Shown here: positions 1 through 11,508 of the stretch, piece by piece
Layout of the letters: each line of letters opens with the position of its first letter
Numbering within the stretch: position 1 is the stretch's first letter
Origin: Termitomyces sp. T153
Lineage: Eukaryota > Basidiomycota > Agaricomycetes > Agaricales > Lyophyllaceae
Reading direction: 5' to 3'
Length of the DNA: 64,000 nucleotides
Assembly (NCBI GenBank): GCA_018296165.2
Contig: JACKQL020000013.1
Location: 62,001-126,000 of the forward strand
The notes under the pieces: generated by a model
What the model was told of the DNA's origin: nothing
Seen by the model: only the letters and a program-made list of their open reading frames with translations
Databases searched by the model: none
Translations under genes and position numbers: made by a program

Positions 1-414
1 GTAGGTCCCCTAGCCTATCAACTCTGGCTCCCCATGGAAATGCACCAGCTCCATCCAATGTTCAATGTGGTCAAGTTATCACCAGCCCCAAAGGACCCTA
101 TTCCAAGGCAATGTCTGCCACTCCTGCCACCTCCAGTGGTAGTTGACAACAACAAGGAGTATGAAGTGGAAGAGATCCTGGATAGTCATCTATTCTGGCA
201 ACAGCTACAGTACAAGGTGAAGTGGAAAGGTTACAGAATTGAGGACATCTCCTGGGAACCATGGGAGAACATGCATGCCTTGGGGCTTATCAGGGAGTTC
301 CATTGGAAGCACCCAGATGCACTGCACACCATCCAAGGAATCTATCCCATCTCCCCAGTGGACCAGACAATCCAGAACTTTTTCTACTCCACACATCGAG
401 ATGCCACATGCTAG
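1..414 (+). CDS. C-terminal end of Ty3/gypsy (chromovirus) polyprotein with chromodomain, partial at left edge
   Basis: The frame is open from the first base of the window and ends at the stop at 412-414, so this is the 3' end of a longer coding region. The opening residues (VGPLAYQLWLP...HPMFNVVKLSP) match the tail that follows the integrase core in Ty3/gypsy polyproteins. About 45 residues later comes a chromodomain, recognisable by EVEEILDSH, then YKVKWKGY and the WEPWENM motif. Integrase-fused chromodomains are known to steer insertion of chromoviruses into heterochromatin. The stop codon is followed directly by a purine run (413-422) that fits a polypurine tract before a 3' LTR. Protease, reverse transcriptase and the integrase core lie outside the window, so the state of the whole element cannot be judged. 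Confidence 0.85.
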   Translation, partial: VGPLAYQLWLPMEMHQLHPMFNVVKLSPAPKDPIPRQCLPLLPPPVVVDNNKEYEVEEILDSHLFWQQLQYKVKWKGYRIEDISWEPWENMHALGLIREFHWKHPDALHTIQGIYPISPVDQTIQNFFYSTHRDATC

Positions 415-422
415 AGGGGGGG

Positions 423-1039
423 TGATGTCAGGAAACTTCCATTTCTAACCTCCACAGCTTGTTCCAATGCCTCCACAGCTCACTCAATGTCTCCAGGGCT
501 TGCTCCAGACCTCCAGAGATCTCTGGAGACCTGCAGAACTTTCCATATTACCTCATCAATCACTTCCCTAGGGTTAGGAGTAGCTCCAGTCTTCTGTACA
601 GCCATTCCCATGCCTCTGCCACCTGCTGATGCACTGCACTGAGCAGCAGGGATCCTTAGATTTGTTCTCTTTGGATTCCCCTCTGCTAGGTGATCAGTTA
701 CTGTTGTATTGTTGTCTACTTGCTAACATAATTTGGATTCCCCTCTGCTAGCTGCATGACTCTGAGCTGCCACTCCCAGAGGTTGCCCTTACATTACTAA
801 TGGAATCTACCCCATTGACACAACATGGACCTATCCAGGTTGAAGGGTGGCAACATCAGGTGGTTAAAAAATAAAAGCATGCCATGGTGGTAGAAGAAAC
901 CTCAGATTAAGAAGAAGATGAGGAGTATAGCCAAATGATGGATATCCAGATAGCACTCATGTGGAAAAAGTATCCAGAGGTTGTAAAGGACAGTACTAAA
1001 GCAAGGTTATGATTGTACATCAAAAAACACATCTAATCA
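423..1039 (+). repeat. LTR-like / leader stretch between pol end and gag relic
   Basis: No coding frame is convincing here. It starts with TG right after a G-rich purine tract, as a 3' LTR would, and lies before gag-like sequence, as a 5' LTR plus leader would. The right LTR boundary and a primer binding site could not be fixed by eye. An exact 20-base direct repeat (TTTGGATTCCCCTCTGCTAG) occurs at 670-689 and 732-751. Confidence 0.45.
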
Positions 1040-3285
1040 TTGGAATTACAAAGAGGAATGGTCCCTGTGAATGGGACCAACAAATATATTGCAGTTTATC
1101 TCAAAATCATGGACTTGGAAGCAAGAAGTTACTGTGATCACAAGTCAAGACAAGTACATTTGGCAACATTGATGCCTAATGACACTGAGCTGATCACAAC
1201 AATCCCTGCACAATGTGCAGAGTTGCCTCATTTGCAGGAGGCCATGAGCAATATCTTTGCTCCCCACCAGACAAGAGAGATGATTGAGCAGTTTACTGCT
1301 TGGCAAGCCTGGGCAATGCCAGTATAGGTTTGTGGGGCACCCAACCACACTGTTGTCAATTGTGGACACTGTAACCACAACACCTGTGGTGGTCAATCCA
1401 TCATCTGAGTATTTAGAGGAAGTCCACACTCCTCAAGTGAGAATCAAGGATGAATCCTTGACACCAGCAATCCAGATGAGGATACCCCTTGCCACCAATT
1501 TTCAAAACCAAGTGGGATATCAATGTATGTGAAACCAGGACATGAGAGTGCAAGGATACTCCTTGATAGATGTGATATTCAAAAGGATACTGCCAGTGGA
1601 CAAGATGTGGCAACAGTTTGTGAAGCAAAATGCACAGGCAGGTGGTGATCCAGGAGGAAGTGATGGCAGTAGTAGCCATTGAAAAGAGGACCACTACAGT
1701 AAAGGTGGTCAAAATGACCTTCCCTCAGGAGGACTGGGGCATGGAGGTAACAATGGTTGTTGGGATGGACAGAGTAAAGATGGCTGGGAGCCATCATACC
1801 CCCCACTTCAAATAGATGGACTGACACCTGCACAGCAAGTGCAAGCATTTTCAGTCATAGATCCTGCCTAAGGACAGAGTCAGACACCAGGAATAGTAGA
1901 GGCCACAAAGGCCTACACTGATAACATGCATTGTAGGCTGACCAGCATTATTGATGATGCAGTGGGCATCACATTATGACTACCAGACAGAGTGAAGATG
2001 AGGAAAGCAGATCCTCAGCATATTCAGGCATACTGAGGATCCAGGTTTAGTGACCTGGAGGATTGGACAATGGATGTCTGCTATCATCTGGCAGCATACT
2101 TGTATGGAGGAGATAAGATGGATCATGAGAGAATCTTTGTCCTCCCAGAATTCCTGGATGGGCCAGCAAAACACTGGTTTTGACATCATGTCTTGCGCTA
2201 CAATCATGCAAGACAGCAGTGGACATTTAAAGATGTAATCATTGAGCTATACAACAGGTTTGTTAGCCCCATCAACAATGCAGGATACCTGAGAGGCATT
2301 CTATGCAGCCACGTATGCTGAACAACTTGGTGCACAAAGATTCTATGACATGTCAATAGACCATGTGCAGAATATGGCTATATATCCAGATGTTTGGGCC
2401 ATTTGCAAGACATTCCTGAAGGGAATCCCTCAGGAGGCATGGTGAGCACTAATTTGAGATGACAGATTGTTGCCTGAGGTCAACACTGTAGAATAGTCCT
2501 TGGCCTATGCAATAAGGTTTGAGCAATCATTGAAAACTGCTCAACATTTCAAACTTCATAGCTCAAAAGGCCAATGCATGGGGGGACAGAATGCTCCATG
2601 CAAAATAACCACCTTACTAGCTAGGAAAGAGAACATGCCTCATAACACTAATCCTTGCCTGGTAGTATGCAGGACTGTACCATGGGAACAGCCACAGTTC
2701 CATCCAGGAATAGGAGATGGGGTTAGAAAACAAAGGACAAGAGAGGTCAATGGACACAGGTTCCACCAGGAAGAAGGAAGAGGAAATGATCATGACTGTG
2801 GCAAAGATAGCAAGCTGCAAGAGATGGATGGGGGAGGGCTGACATGCTTTAGGTGTGGTGGCAAGGGCCACTACTCATACAATTGCAAGCAGCCCAACTC
2901 CAAAGACAGGAAGCCTCGGGCACAGGTCAGAGCAGCACATACTGCTGATCAGAGTCAGAAAAGTGAGTCCAACTCTGGCAATGAGCCAAAGGAGGAAGAG
3001 GGCCTTGAGTCTGACCAAGAAAATGAGAATGTGGTGGCTGTGGATGAGATCCATAGCACAGAGGATGATGGGGAGTATGTCACTGTAGACATGTACAACA
3101 ACAACTACTACATGTGGGACAGTGACATAGAGCACTTAATGGCTTTGATGGACTACCCAGCCAGTGAGTTTGATAGACCACTGGGAGTGTTCCCAATGAA
3201 GGTACACAAGGTGACCTTGAATATGGTCCCAGATCTACAACCTTCTAACGACTTGAGACTGTTTACGAAGCTCAAGACAGCCTGA
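1040..3285 (+). pseudogene. Decayed Ty3/gypsy gag (capsid plus zinc knuckle)
   Basis: Gag-like sequence is spread over at least two frames with stops, so it is a relic. Around 2040-2260 the translation reads as a retroelement capsid (DLEDWTMDVCYHLAAYLYGG, then FLDGPAKHWF), interrupted by an in-frame TGA at about 2180. The longest open part, 2500-3285 (261 codons), carries a CCHC zinc knuckle CFRCGGKGHYSYNC (CX2CX4HX4C) near residue 115, followed by an acidic Ser/Glu-rich tail. The zinc knuckle binds RNA in intact elements. No protease or reverse transcriptase follows, and host gene sequence starts within about 300 bases. Together with the pol end upstream in the same orientation this may be two head-to-tail, truncated copies sharing an LTR, or a rearranged single copy. 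Confidence 0.75.
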
Positions 3286-3579
3286 ACAATTATTGAAAGG
3301 GTGGATTATCATTCTTGCTGACATGGGGGATATTTCTGCAGGAAAAAATGAAGGGAAATGTAATTCATGGAGCATGGTCCTTGGACAGTGAGTTGCACTT
3401 TCAACAGAGACCTTGTCTGGCTGCCTCAAATGAACTATCCAAGCAGAATACATAAAAACAAAGAACACTGTGGCATAGAGCATGGTACTTGAACAGTGAA
3501 TTACAGCTCCAATAAAGACCCTCAACTAGCTACCTCGATGGTATATACAAAAGCAGAGTACAAAATATACAAAGTCTTC
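3286..3579. repeat. Non-coding junction with an imperfect tandem duplication
   Basis: Between the gag relic and the 3' end of the next gene lie two diverged copies of a unit of about 113 bases. The first begins near GGAGCATGGTCCTTGGACAG (3364), the second near AGAGCATGGTACTTGAACAG (3477). The similarity runs on to about 3460 and 3573. No gene was recognised. Confidence 0.6.
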
Positions 3580-5055
3580 TCAATGCATTGGGAACCTCCC
3601 AGGAACGCCACTTTGCATGGACATGGCCGGCATGCCCCCTCCAATTGCACCCCCCATCACTCCGCCACCAATTATGCCGCTTCCCATTCCACCACTACCC
3701 ATACCGCCCATGCCGCCCATGCCGCCTCCCATACCACCCATGCCGCCCATTCCGGCACCCATTCCAGCTCCCATTCCAGCTCCCATGCCGCTGCCTCCTA
3801 TACCCATGCCGCCCATGCCGCCACCCAAACCTCCACCTATGCTCCCACTCATACCTCCACCTATGCTCCCACTCATACCTCCACCTATGCTCCCACTCAT
3901 ACCGCCACCCATACCGCCACTCATGCCTCCTCCACCCATACTGCCACTCATGCCTCCACCACCCATACTGCCACTCATGCCTCCTCCACCCATACTGCCA
4001 CTCATGCCTCCTCCACCCATACCGCTTCCCATACCGCCTCCTCCAATGCCTCCTCCTCCCATACTGCCGCCCATACTACCTCCTCCCATGCTTCCTCCTC
4101 CCATACTGCCGCCCATACTACCTCCTCCCATGCTTCCTCCTCCTATCCCGCCTGCTATCCCGCCTCCCATACTGCCTCCCATCCCCATGCCTTGCATCCC
4201 ACCTATCGGATGTCCACCCATCGAATGACCAGGATCCATCATGCCCATACTACTCATGGTATTCATCCGCATTGGAGAGCCGCCCTCGCCGCCGAAAAAT
4301 TGGTTTGAGTTAACCGTATTGAATGGAGCCCCACCAGGATGACCGCCAGAGTACGGTCGAGCCATGGGCGGCGGTCCGCCGCGCACGCCCATATTTTGAG
4401 GTGTCCCAGGGTATGGTCCATAGCTGCCGGGGCCGTGGTGCTGTCGATGGTGTATTGGTGAATCGTGTCCTGGGGGTCCCATTGAGTGATGGGGGCTCGC
4501 CATATGGGAATCGCGTTCAATCCGAGGTGTGTGATGTCGAGAATAGGGTTGATGTTGTAGATGGTGTAGGGGTTGGTGGGGCGGTTGTTGTTGCTTCTCC
4601 TCTTCCGCGTTATCCGATTCTGTCTGCTTTTTGACAGCCTCCACTAGAAGTGTAGGGTCATAGTACAGGTCAGAGTACTTGTCTACCAGAAATCTGATTT
4701 TTGAACAAGCTTGGTAAACGGATTGTATTTGCATTGTAATGAAGGAATCACGAACTGTTGTGTCCCAACATCCCACTGCGGCCCTCTTTCGGCGCGAGCA
4801 GTGATCAACAAAGAGTTCCATTCTGAAGCACTCTCCTGATGATCACGAGAATTAATAGTGTAGTCGATATTAAAACCATGAGATATGACGCACTACAGCC
4901 TGTGCCACTTCTGGACTGGGCTGATAGATGTCCGTTTTTATTTTCTGGACTTTAGCGAGGTTTTTGATTTCAGCACCGAGTTTGGCGCCAACGCGTTGTG
5001 CATTGTGTCGTGGAACTTTGAGTTTGATGACCTTGACTGGTCTGCCTGGGGCCAT
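3580..5055 (-). CDS. Gly/Met/Ser-repeat protein of unknown function
   Basis: I do not recognise a family. A basic N-terminal exon (starts MAPGRPVKVIKLKVPRHNAQ at 5055) can be joined to the long second exon by a 54-base intron (4836-4889, donor GTCATA, acceptor CATCAG), which keeps the frame into SVYQACSKIRFLVDKYSDLY. The donor is weak, so the first exon may instead be a separate gene and the start may be the ATG at 4821. After a Gln/His/Pro-rich stretch, the last 220 or so residues are tandem repeats: nine-residue GGGGMSGSM units, eight-residue GGGMSGSI units and longer GGSMGG blocks, encoded by 27-, 24- and 45-base DNA repeats (3840-4150). Long open frames on the other strand arise because the repeats lack stops. 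The minus frame is preferred because it extends into non-repetitive coding sequence. Confidence 0.55.
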
Positions 5056-5185
5056 ACCGTGGCGGTTAGTTAGAAATGTAGAGTAACTTGAAAGTAAAGA
5101 AGCACGTGCCGTCTAAACAGACGCGCTCACGTTTGGCGTCCAGGACACGTTCTTTCCCACCCTCTTCAACATTTCTCTCCCTTTC

Positions 5186-7266
5186 ATGGCTCGTGGCAGC
5201 ACTCCTCTAGGCTTTGGTGCTCCATCTCTAGATACTTCATATCAGAGTCAAATTGACGATTTGGTCCAGAGAAACCGGACTCTTGAGCATACGAACAAGA
5301 AACTAGCTGATCAGATTGCACTGGAGAAGGCAATAGCTAGTGAAGCTCTTGCGGAAGCCCAAAAGCATTGGAGACAGGAGCAAGTTGAATGGCGTCAGGG
5401 ATGCGACGTCCTTCAGTCTTGCCATCGCGTTGTCCAGCTTCGAAATATAATGCAACTTGAAGAGGAACGCATGAACGTCCTCAGAGAGCAGGACGTAACG
5501 AGAAAGGAGAAACTTCTGCGACTTCAGCGGGACTTTAGGATCACTATGTTTCAGGCAAGGGAGGCGGAGCTCGAGGACAAGATTCGGGACTTGGAAGAAG
5601 ATCGCGACTACCTTTTTGCTGACTGGGAGGAGGCTAGCAGACAGCATGAACAACAAATAGCTGACTATGTTGCAAAATTAGGTGTCAAGGTCGAAGAAAT
5701 CAGTGCCTATGAGGAGGAGAAGGCGGAGCTCCAGGTAGGACTGCTCCCTCTAATGGCTTACAATGTCATTCATATCTACTTTTTCTGCGACAGGATACTC
5801 TCGCAAAGCTGCGTGAAAAACATGCTCGTCTCGAAGGTAATGGTGAAAAAAATGTCAGGGAGCTTGAACGGGTCACACTCCAACGTGACGGTCTTATCAC
5901 CGCTCGGGATGAACTACAGCGCCACAATGACGAACTCACACGTTCTAAAGCTGACTTGGGTCGTCAATTGGAGAAATGGCAAAATTTGGAGAACAAGAAC
6001 GAGGCAGAAGTCGAAGCTGAACGACAGAAGCGAGTGAAACTCGACATCCAAGTGCAAGAGCTTGAAACACAACTCGAGATGTCAGCAGAGGAGCACGAGA
6101 AACAACTACGAAAAGAGAAGCGTAAGGTAGAGAAACTCAAAGAGGCTTATGAAGAGCTCCAGGTACGTGTTTCTTACCAATCGTCGTTTTCCAGGGTTTA
6201 AATTGAGTTACTATTATACAGGTTGCTGCCGAGAAACATGACGAGGAAATGGAGGCCGAGAGTGCTAAACTTGCCAAAGCACAGCGGAAAATATCAAGAC
6301 TTCAGGCTGCCCTAGAGGCTGAACGCACACGAACTCGCTCTCCGTCTCCAAGTAACGTACGCTCTCTGTCTGATTCTCAGTACTTCTCCAACTGACTTAA
6401 CTTTAGTCAATCGATGAAAATGACGCCCAACCACCGTTGTCTCCAGAACCTCCCATAAAACCAAAACCTCGACGCACTCAAAACAAACCTCCGTCTAAAC
6501 TACAAGTGAGAGAAACTGCAAATGCAGAAGCAGGGCCTTCGGGTACGAACAACGGGGAGACGGAAGGACCTACGAGGAAGAAGAAACGGAAAGCGGCCGA
6601 AAGTGACGTGGAGGAAGTTTCCAAACCTAAATCCAAACCTTCGCGGAGAGAAGAACGGGGTGAAGAAATTGAGGAAGTTTTTCAGAAACAGAAATCCAAG
6701 GGGAAGGGCAAAGCTAAAGCTGCAGAGGTGACAGATGACATCGTAGAGATTGCTCCACCTTCCAAGACACCACCAAAGACTCGTCGTACAACGAAACGCA
6801 AGGCAGAGGACGATGAAAAGAGCCAACTTAATGACGGTGTCGAGCCGGCGAAGACGAAAGCGTCGCTTCCTAGCGACTCTCGTGGTGAAACCGAAGCTGC
6901 TATGAATACACAAAGGAAGCCATTGTCGCGTATGAGGAGTGCTAGTGTACGGCCCAGCCGTGATGAAGAAACATCCGACGCGGAGAAAGAGCCGGCGAAG
7001 AAGAAGCGGAGGAAAATCAATATATTTTCGTCTTCAGCCGTGCCTTTCACTTTCGAAGCCATCGTCAGTCTTTTCCTTCCTTTAGGTTTTGACCAAGCTG
7101 ACTTTTCATATACTTTTACTAGGGAGGCACCAGCTCTGGATTGAACATTCCGACAGTTTTGTCACCGGTGAAAGAATCTGACAATGTTCCCAGCCGATCT
7201 ACTTCTGGCAGTATGGTAGGAACAATAAGTTCAATGTTGAAGAGTAGCTTCACGACTCAGAGATAG
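5186..7266 (+). CDS. Coiled-coil protein with basic, disordered C-terminus
   Basis: Five exons give a continuous protein. Introns are inferred at about 5734-5792 (after ELQ), 6162-6220 (after a second ELQ), 6357-6407 (after SPSPSN) and a last one near 7064-7122 (before GGTSSGLNIPTV), with the stop at 7264-7266. The first 380 or so residues are heptad-rich with few prolines and many Glu/Lys/Arg/Leu, i.e. a long coiled coil. The rest is Lys/Arg/Ser-rich with several nuclear-localisation-like clusters (TRKKKRK, RRTTKRK, AKKKRRKINIF). This architecture suits a nuclear scaffold, kinetochore or spindle-pole component, but that is inference. The start is the first ATG, close behind a pyrimidine-rich leader. 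It is tail-to-tail with the sugar transporter downstream. Confidence 0.7.
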
Positions 7267-7426
7267 ATAGTCATGTATGTATGTATACCTTCTGTGATTG
7301 TTCAAGACTAGTGCGGGGGACGCATGTAAATGGAAACTAACGCATGTTATTTAATGGAACTAAGACATATAAAGCTGTATCGATATCCTTGAAACAGGTA
7401 CAATATAATCATAAATGCCAACAGAA

Positions 7427-10400
7427 TCAAGCCTCCTCTTTTGCAAGGGACCTTCTTCTGTCCTCATCCTTCTCCGAAAAATGTTCTTGACTTTCAACAA
7501 TCAATCCAAGGCGACGATAAATGGCTTGTTGACGTTGATGGTCATCAAGTGTCAATTCACTAGAGCTCCCGAACACTTCGTCCATCTCCTCCAGAGTTAG
7601 CCCTGTGGATTGAAAATGAGTAAATCAGATGATCACGGAAGGCAGCTCAGATTGACCTTTGGTTTCCGGGACCTAATGAAGCTATCAGTATCGATAATAT
7701 ATTCCATGAGGACAGACTTACGAAGAACATGATGAAAAGACCGCCAAGGAGGGAGAAGACCTTTAGGTGCAGGCACATAAATGTTAGATCATGATTGAAG
7801 CCCAACACCTACCCCGAAGAACACGAAAGTCCCAAAACCGAGTTTATCAAGCATGGTAGGCGTAACTTCACCGACTAAATTTCAGTGTGATGAGAATTCA
7901 TACACGAATCATTCACAACGCCAGACTAACCGATAAAGTTATTCATCTAAAAGAGGACGTATGTGAAGCACTATTATGCCGGATAAGAAGGTAGACAGCT
8001 CACCCAATTGGATGAAGCTGCGATGGATAAGCCCTTGCCACGAACGCTCAATGGCCATATCTAGTCGAAAGATCAGAAATTATCGAAATCTGATATTTGC
8101 CAATCACCTCCGCAACAAGAATCCACGCGCAGGGTCCTGTGTAAAACCGATTGTCAAACCATTCATAGATACCGAGTGTTTTAAGGACTCTCACCCCAAC
8201 TATATCCGAATCCTGTGGGAGAATTAGTCATGAACTTGAAAAGGGAAGTATCAAATCCTCTCACCCATGGAGAAAATCCAGACCAAAGTACATGCAATCC
8301 ATCCAGCAGCTTGACACAACAGCTTTCAGACGAAAATATCAAGATTGAAAATGATAACACCAACCAGGATGACTTCAAAAACAAACACAGATGTCATGGA
8401 ATGTGTCATACACATGTAAGAAGAACTTGCCTGGGAAAGCTGTCGTGGAAGATACCTACTATGACCGCAATAATGATGTGACACCTATGAACCACAGCTC
8501 AAAGGAAACATTGGAGGCGGATGATTCAAATCACTTACGTCCCCATCAGGAAGGCTCCTGAAATCAGCACGGGTTTTCGTCCGAGTTGGTCGACCCAAAG
8601 AACAGCGGGAATAGTCGCCAAAAACATGCTGGAAAAAGATATCAACGAAGAGCTAGATAGAAGGTACTTTGTCACTGTACGCAATGCCTACTACGCCAGT
8701 CGCCAGCAGCGAAATCGTGTTGCCCGTGAGACTTAGAGCCTTAAAAATACTCGGAGCATAATAAAGAATTGCGTTGACACCGGCTGACCGAACGTGAGGT
8801 ATTTCCGTCGGAAACAATAAAATAAGACTTACTCCATTGTTGAAAAAACATGGTCCTAATATACTATGAAGACACAGTATAGGAATGCCCACTGTCAGGA
8901 AGAACTCACAAAGACCCCACAGCGACACGGTAAAAAAGGTCTGTTTCGGCATCAAGCAAGTACAAAAATTTCATAGAGGCAAACACTCACTTCGGTTAGT
9001 CAACAAGCTCATATAATCGAAGAAGCCTAGTTTGAAGTTGGAAGAGAAACTTCCGTCTTGGTATTCCGGAAATTTCGTCTCAGAGGTCTCCTTCTCGAAT
9101 AGGTATTGTGCACGAATTTCCCTGAATTCAGGTGTCTGGAGATTGCAAGAGTTCGATGGTTTCAAAGCTTACAAGAATTCGAGCTGAACCAGGTCGGAAT
9201 CAGAGGGAAGACCACGAGCACGACTGAGAACCGCAAGAGCTTCATCATCTCGTCCCTGGTTTACCAACCATCTAGATAGTAGATGGATCAATATTGAAGA
9301 TCTTGTCGCGTTTTACAACCGAAAACGACACATACCTGGGAGAGAACGGCATGAAAAGAATGCCCACTCCAAGGATGACAGCAGGAACAAGCTGAAGAGC
9401 GAGGGGCAATCGCCAGGCAGCTTCCGTTTGACCAATCCCAGTCCCACCGATGAAGTTTGTACCTAGGAAAGTGTAAATCCTCTAGCTGAAGATCGGCCGG
9501 ACATAAACTCTTTTACCATAATCAATCCAGAATGATATCATGATTCCGAACGTGATTGCTAATTGCTGGAGTGCGACGAGACTACCACGAACCTCAGGGG
9601 GCGCAATTTCGGCATTGTATAGTGGAACAGCCATACTGAGAGAACCAACGCCAAGACCAGTAACGAAGCGACCTGTAGGGTAGCTTTCAGAGGGATTTGA
9701 ATATAGAAGTGAATGTGGCACGCGCCTCCGTAGATTGATGACGGAGCTTTTGCCGCTGTCTGGACAATAACGCCAACACAAAATACGACAACAGCTGATG
9801 AGGTAATCGTATGTTACCCTCGTGTGTATAAGGACACCAAGCCACCTTACCAAGAACAATAGTATACTTTCGAGACAGCTTATCAGCCAAGTAACCTAAT
9901 ATAGCAGAGTGTGAGGTCAATCGACGGCATTTTTGAATACTGTTAATTTCACCTGTCATGAGGACGCCTGCCCATGCACCGAGTTCAAGAATAGCGACAA
10001 GCCATCCTTTTAACCCAGTATTATTTACTGCCGAAGCCATCCGATTATCAAACGAGGTCATGCTGAAAAGATCATATCTTAGCAACTTTTGTAGCGTCAG
10101 GATCTTGTGATAGCACACATACGCGAGAACCCCTGAAAAGACGCCCTATAGACCATGTCAAGAGGCGAAAATCATGTAAAACTCTGTTCGTGGGACCCAC
10201 TTGATTGTAACCTGAAAGACTGTCGAAGACTAGTTCAAACGTTGAATGGACAATGGGAACACACCATAGAGCCTAGTGTGATACAAACGTAAACGTTTCA
10301 TCCGGTAGGTCATCAAGAGGACTTACAGTCCTCCAAGTGAGGCAAAAACTGCGATTGCAAATATTCTGCGATTGCGAATTAACCCAGCCTGAAGACGGCA

Positions 10401-10516
10401 TCAGATATGTAACGATGCTAAAAACCAAAGGGACATACCCATCCTGATTTTCCAGCGAGGGACTTACGGCGTGTCGTAGTGATCGTGGTGCCTCCAAGAT
10501 CAGAACCTCCGGCCAT
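7427..10516 (-). CDS. MFS sugar/hexose-type transporter
   Basis: A heavily interrupted gene (ten or more introns) that reassembles into a sugar porter of about 530 residues with the usual twelve-helix plan. In order: N-terminus MAGGSDLGG...; first helix ending [30 protein letters not shown] (loop 2-3 motif); [25 protein letters not shown] with [62 protein letters not shown]; and the end motif [17 protein letters not shown], split by an intron near 7600-7655. These are signatures of fungal monosaccharide/quinate-type transporters of the plasma membrane. The start at 10516 gives a typical short cytosolic N-terminus. The stop is at 7427-7429. It is transcribed away from the alpha-amylase gene, sharing a 992-base upstream region. 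The exact sugar cannot be told. Confidence 0.85.
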
Positions 10517-11508
10517 AGTGGTCTTCCAAGACGTGTGGGATCAAGGCTGGAGCTGTTGGGACGGCGAGGAGCTCGGTCTTATAAAGTCGCCAAGGAACAA
10601 GCAGCCCTCAACTTGTCACGCGCAAGTTTTTGGCGAGATTCCCCCGCAAACGGGGCACAAGAAGCAAGAAAAAGTAGCTTGAAAGGACTTTGAGCGGCCC
10701 GCGTGGCACATACTTATTCCACCCCTATGTATATGTGATGATAGTCTCTTGCCGACGGCTGCCGCATCTTGAAGCAGTACTGTTCGAGAGAGCGACTGCA
10801 CAGAAAGAATAGAGAATAGAAAAAATTGGGTGATCAAAAAGCTGAGGGAGGGAAGGTCAATGTTTTGACCACGGCACTATTTCATCCCTGGTGGGTTACC
10901 GCTTACTGTCGGTACATAGTACATAGAAGTCTTGAGTCAGATGTACACAACTGTAGAATTTATCCTGATATATATCTTCTCCGTCCCAAGACGCAGAATT
11001 ACGTTAAACTGTTCTCATTACCAACTCAAAAGTAAATTTAAGGTACTTTTGTAAACGAATGCTTCATTGAAAGCTGACACCAAGACAAGCGTTTATCTAA
11101 GTACAATCAAAGAATTATTCACGAGGAGCTTCGATGGAAAATACGTGAACTACAGTGTCGCCATCAGCATGAAACTCCTCTCAACGTAGAATCACCGTGA
11201 TCAGAGCGATTAAAGAGGCATTTGGTCTTGACCAACACGAGAAGAAGGTAACATCGTGGCCACGTTTCACTGACAAGCAAAACGCAAGCATAAAACGCGG
11301 GGATGGTGTGGTGGGTCGACTTTGAAAAAAAAACTGTACGACTAATCAAAGACTTTTTATATGAATGCGGCACGTTCCGGGCGCTGATTCAAAATTGCCG
11401 AGCCGGCTAATACTTACTAACTAAAAGAACTGCGAGGCTCGAAAGATAAACGTTGTGCTCTTTAACTCCTCGCAGACAGCTCATCGATACTCTTTTCAGT
11501 TCATCGAA
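10517..11508. promoter_or_regulatory. Shared upstream region of the transporter and amylase genes
   Basis: No gene is supported in these 992 bases. It lies between two divergent starts (10516 minus, 11509 plus). A TATA-like CTTTATAAG reads on the minus strand at 10578-10586, about 65 bases before the transporter start. Co-regulation of the two genes is an inference from this arrangement. Confidence 0.45.

Noticed and set aside
3496..4313. Long plus-strand frames rich in Thr/His/Ala, Cys/Leu/Pro and Pro/Met over the repeat region
   Set aside because: They are products of a stop-free repeat whose units are multiples of three. They do not extend into non-repetitive coding sequence, unlike the minus-strand frame.
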